This document shows, one piece after another, positions 24,994 to 25,124 of a DNA stretch of 25,124 bases (within the stretch, counting starts at the first letter, position 1; each line of letters begins with the position of its first letter). The notes beneath the pieces were generated by a model. The model worked only from the letters and a program-made list of their open reading frames with translations, had not been told where the DNA came from and ran no database searches. The translations under genes and the position numbers were made by a program. The stretch covers positions 1 to 25,124 of the forward strand of contig JBBQUQ010000052.1 of assembly GCA_038212325.1 (NCBI GenBank), given 5' to 3'. The stretch is from CAIVAT01 sp038212325 (GTDB taxonomy: Bacteria > Bacteroidota > Bacteroidia > Bacteroidales > FEN-979).

Positions 24994-25014
24994 TCCACCT
25001 TCTAAGAAGGTGGA
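24994..25014 (-). repeat. Subterminal hairpin of the IS200/IS605-type element
   Basis: TCCACCTTC and GAAGGTGGA form a perfect nine-base-pair stem with a three-base loop, 12 bases downstream of the transposase stop codon (minus strand). IS200/IS605 elements carry such short palindromes near each end, where TnpA binds, so this is probably the right-end hairpin. Confidence 0.7.
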
Positions 25015-25022
25015 CTTGAAAA

Positions 25023-25037
25023 GCCCCTATAAGGGGC
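25023..25037 (-). repeat. Small hairpin overlapping the transposase stop codon
   Basis: GCCCC-TATAA-GGGGC forms a five-base-pair G/C stem that includes the TAG stop of the transposase (25029-25027). It may be part of the element's right-end structure, or act on expression at the 3' end. Confidence 0.55.
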
Positions 25038-25124
25038 CAAACTCGAAACTCTGTTGTTCTGCTAATCGTTCTTGTTTTTCTTGATAAATAACATACTTCT
25101 TGATCTTGTCTTCGTCAAGACCAA
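25027..25124 (-). CDS. IS200/IS605-type transposase TnpA, C-terminal end only
   Basis: The last 31 codons of a frame that enters from the right edge; it reads GLDEDKIKKYVIYQEKQERL and ends in EFGPL before TAG. The pattern of a helix with K-K-Y-V/I then YQE-K at the C-terminus is that of the Y1 transposases of IS200/IS605 elements, and the tyrosine in KKYV would fit the nucleophile. The paired hairpins just after the stop support the call. Most of the gene is outside the window, so whether it is intact cannot be said. Confidence 0.7.
   Translation of the reverse strand, partial: GLDEDKIKKYVIYQEKQERLAEQQSFEFGPL

Overview
The window looks like chromosomal DNA from a member of the Bacteroidota, most likely Bacteroidales-like. 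The reasons are a ribosomal protein S16 with a long acidic tail, a DUF2723 membrane glycosyltransferase, a BatA-type von Willebrand protein, YwqK-type lipoproteins, upstream boxes of the form TTTG-N20-TAnnTTTG, and almost no Shine-Dalgarno sequences. Most of it is ordinary housekeeping and metabolic sequence with short intergenic gaps; no gap reaches 300 bases. I saw no tRNA, rRNA or CRISPR array.

Layout. 1-3463 (-) is the replicative polymerase dnaE, whose 3' end lies outside the window. Divergent from it are a small DUF2231 membrane protein and a rubrerythrin with an export signal (3580-4670). Next come rpsP and rimM, followed by the wreck of a tRNA methyltransferase gene (trmN6 family), which has lost its middle (4862-6565). 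A tightly overlapped set follows: an exported class I glutamine amidotransferase-like hydrolase, a MarC membrane protein and a YwqK-repeat lipoprotein (6642-8733). Then come glutamate dehydrogenase (8869-10206, with a textbook promoter and terminator), a BatA/VWA membrane protein and radC (10302-13128). A shared terminator separates these from a convergent pair, a polysaccharide deacetylase and a large DUF2723 glycosyltransferase (13354-17066, -). Phosphoglycerate mutase and a PPP-type phosphatase overlap by four bases (17150-18609, +). The last part, all on the minus strand, holds a carboxypeptidase-regulatory-domain protein, a REP-associated (RAYT-like) transposase, rlmF, a 989-residue protein joining two receiver domains to a PEP-synthase-type ATP-binding domain, and the 3' end of an IS200/IS605-type transposase cut by the window edge.

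Most worth a second look are: the double-receiver/PPDK_N protein, whose first receiver lacks the phospho-acceptor and which has an unusual C-terminus in place of the usual swivel and barrel domains; the exported rubrerythrin beside DUF2231; the internally deleted trmN6; the array of five 33-bp units in the S16 tail; two 9-bp repeat tracts with the same unit in opposite orientation 14 kb apart; an 8-bp repeat that fills the rlmF leader and creates five mini-ORFs before the true start; and a long inverted repeat at the edge of the IS200/IS605 copy. Nothing here is a clear multi-gene defence or secretion system.
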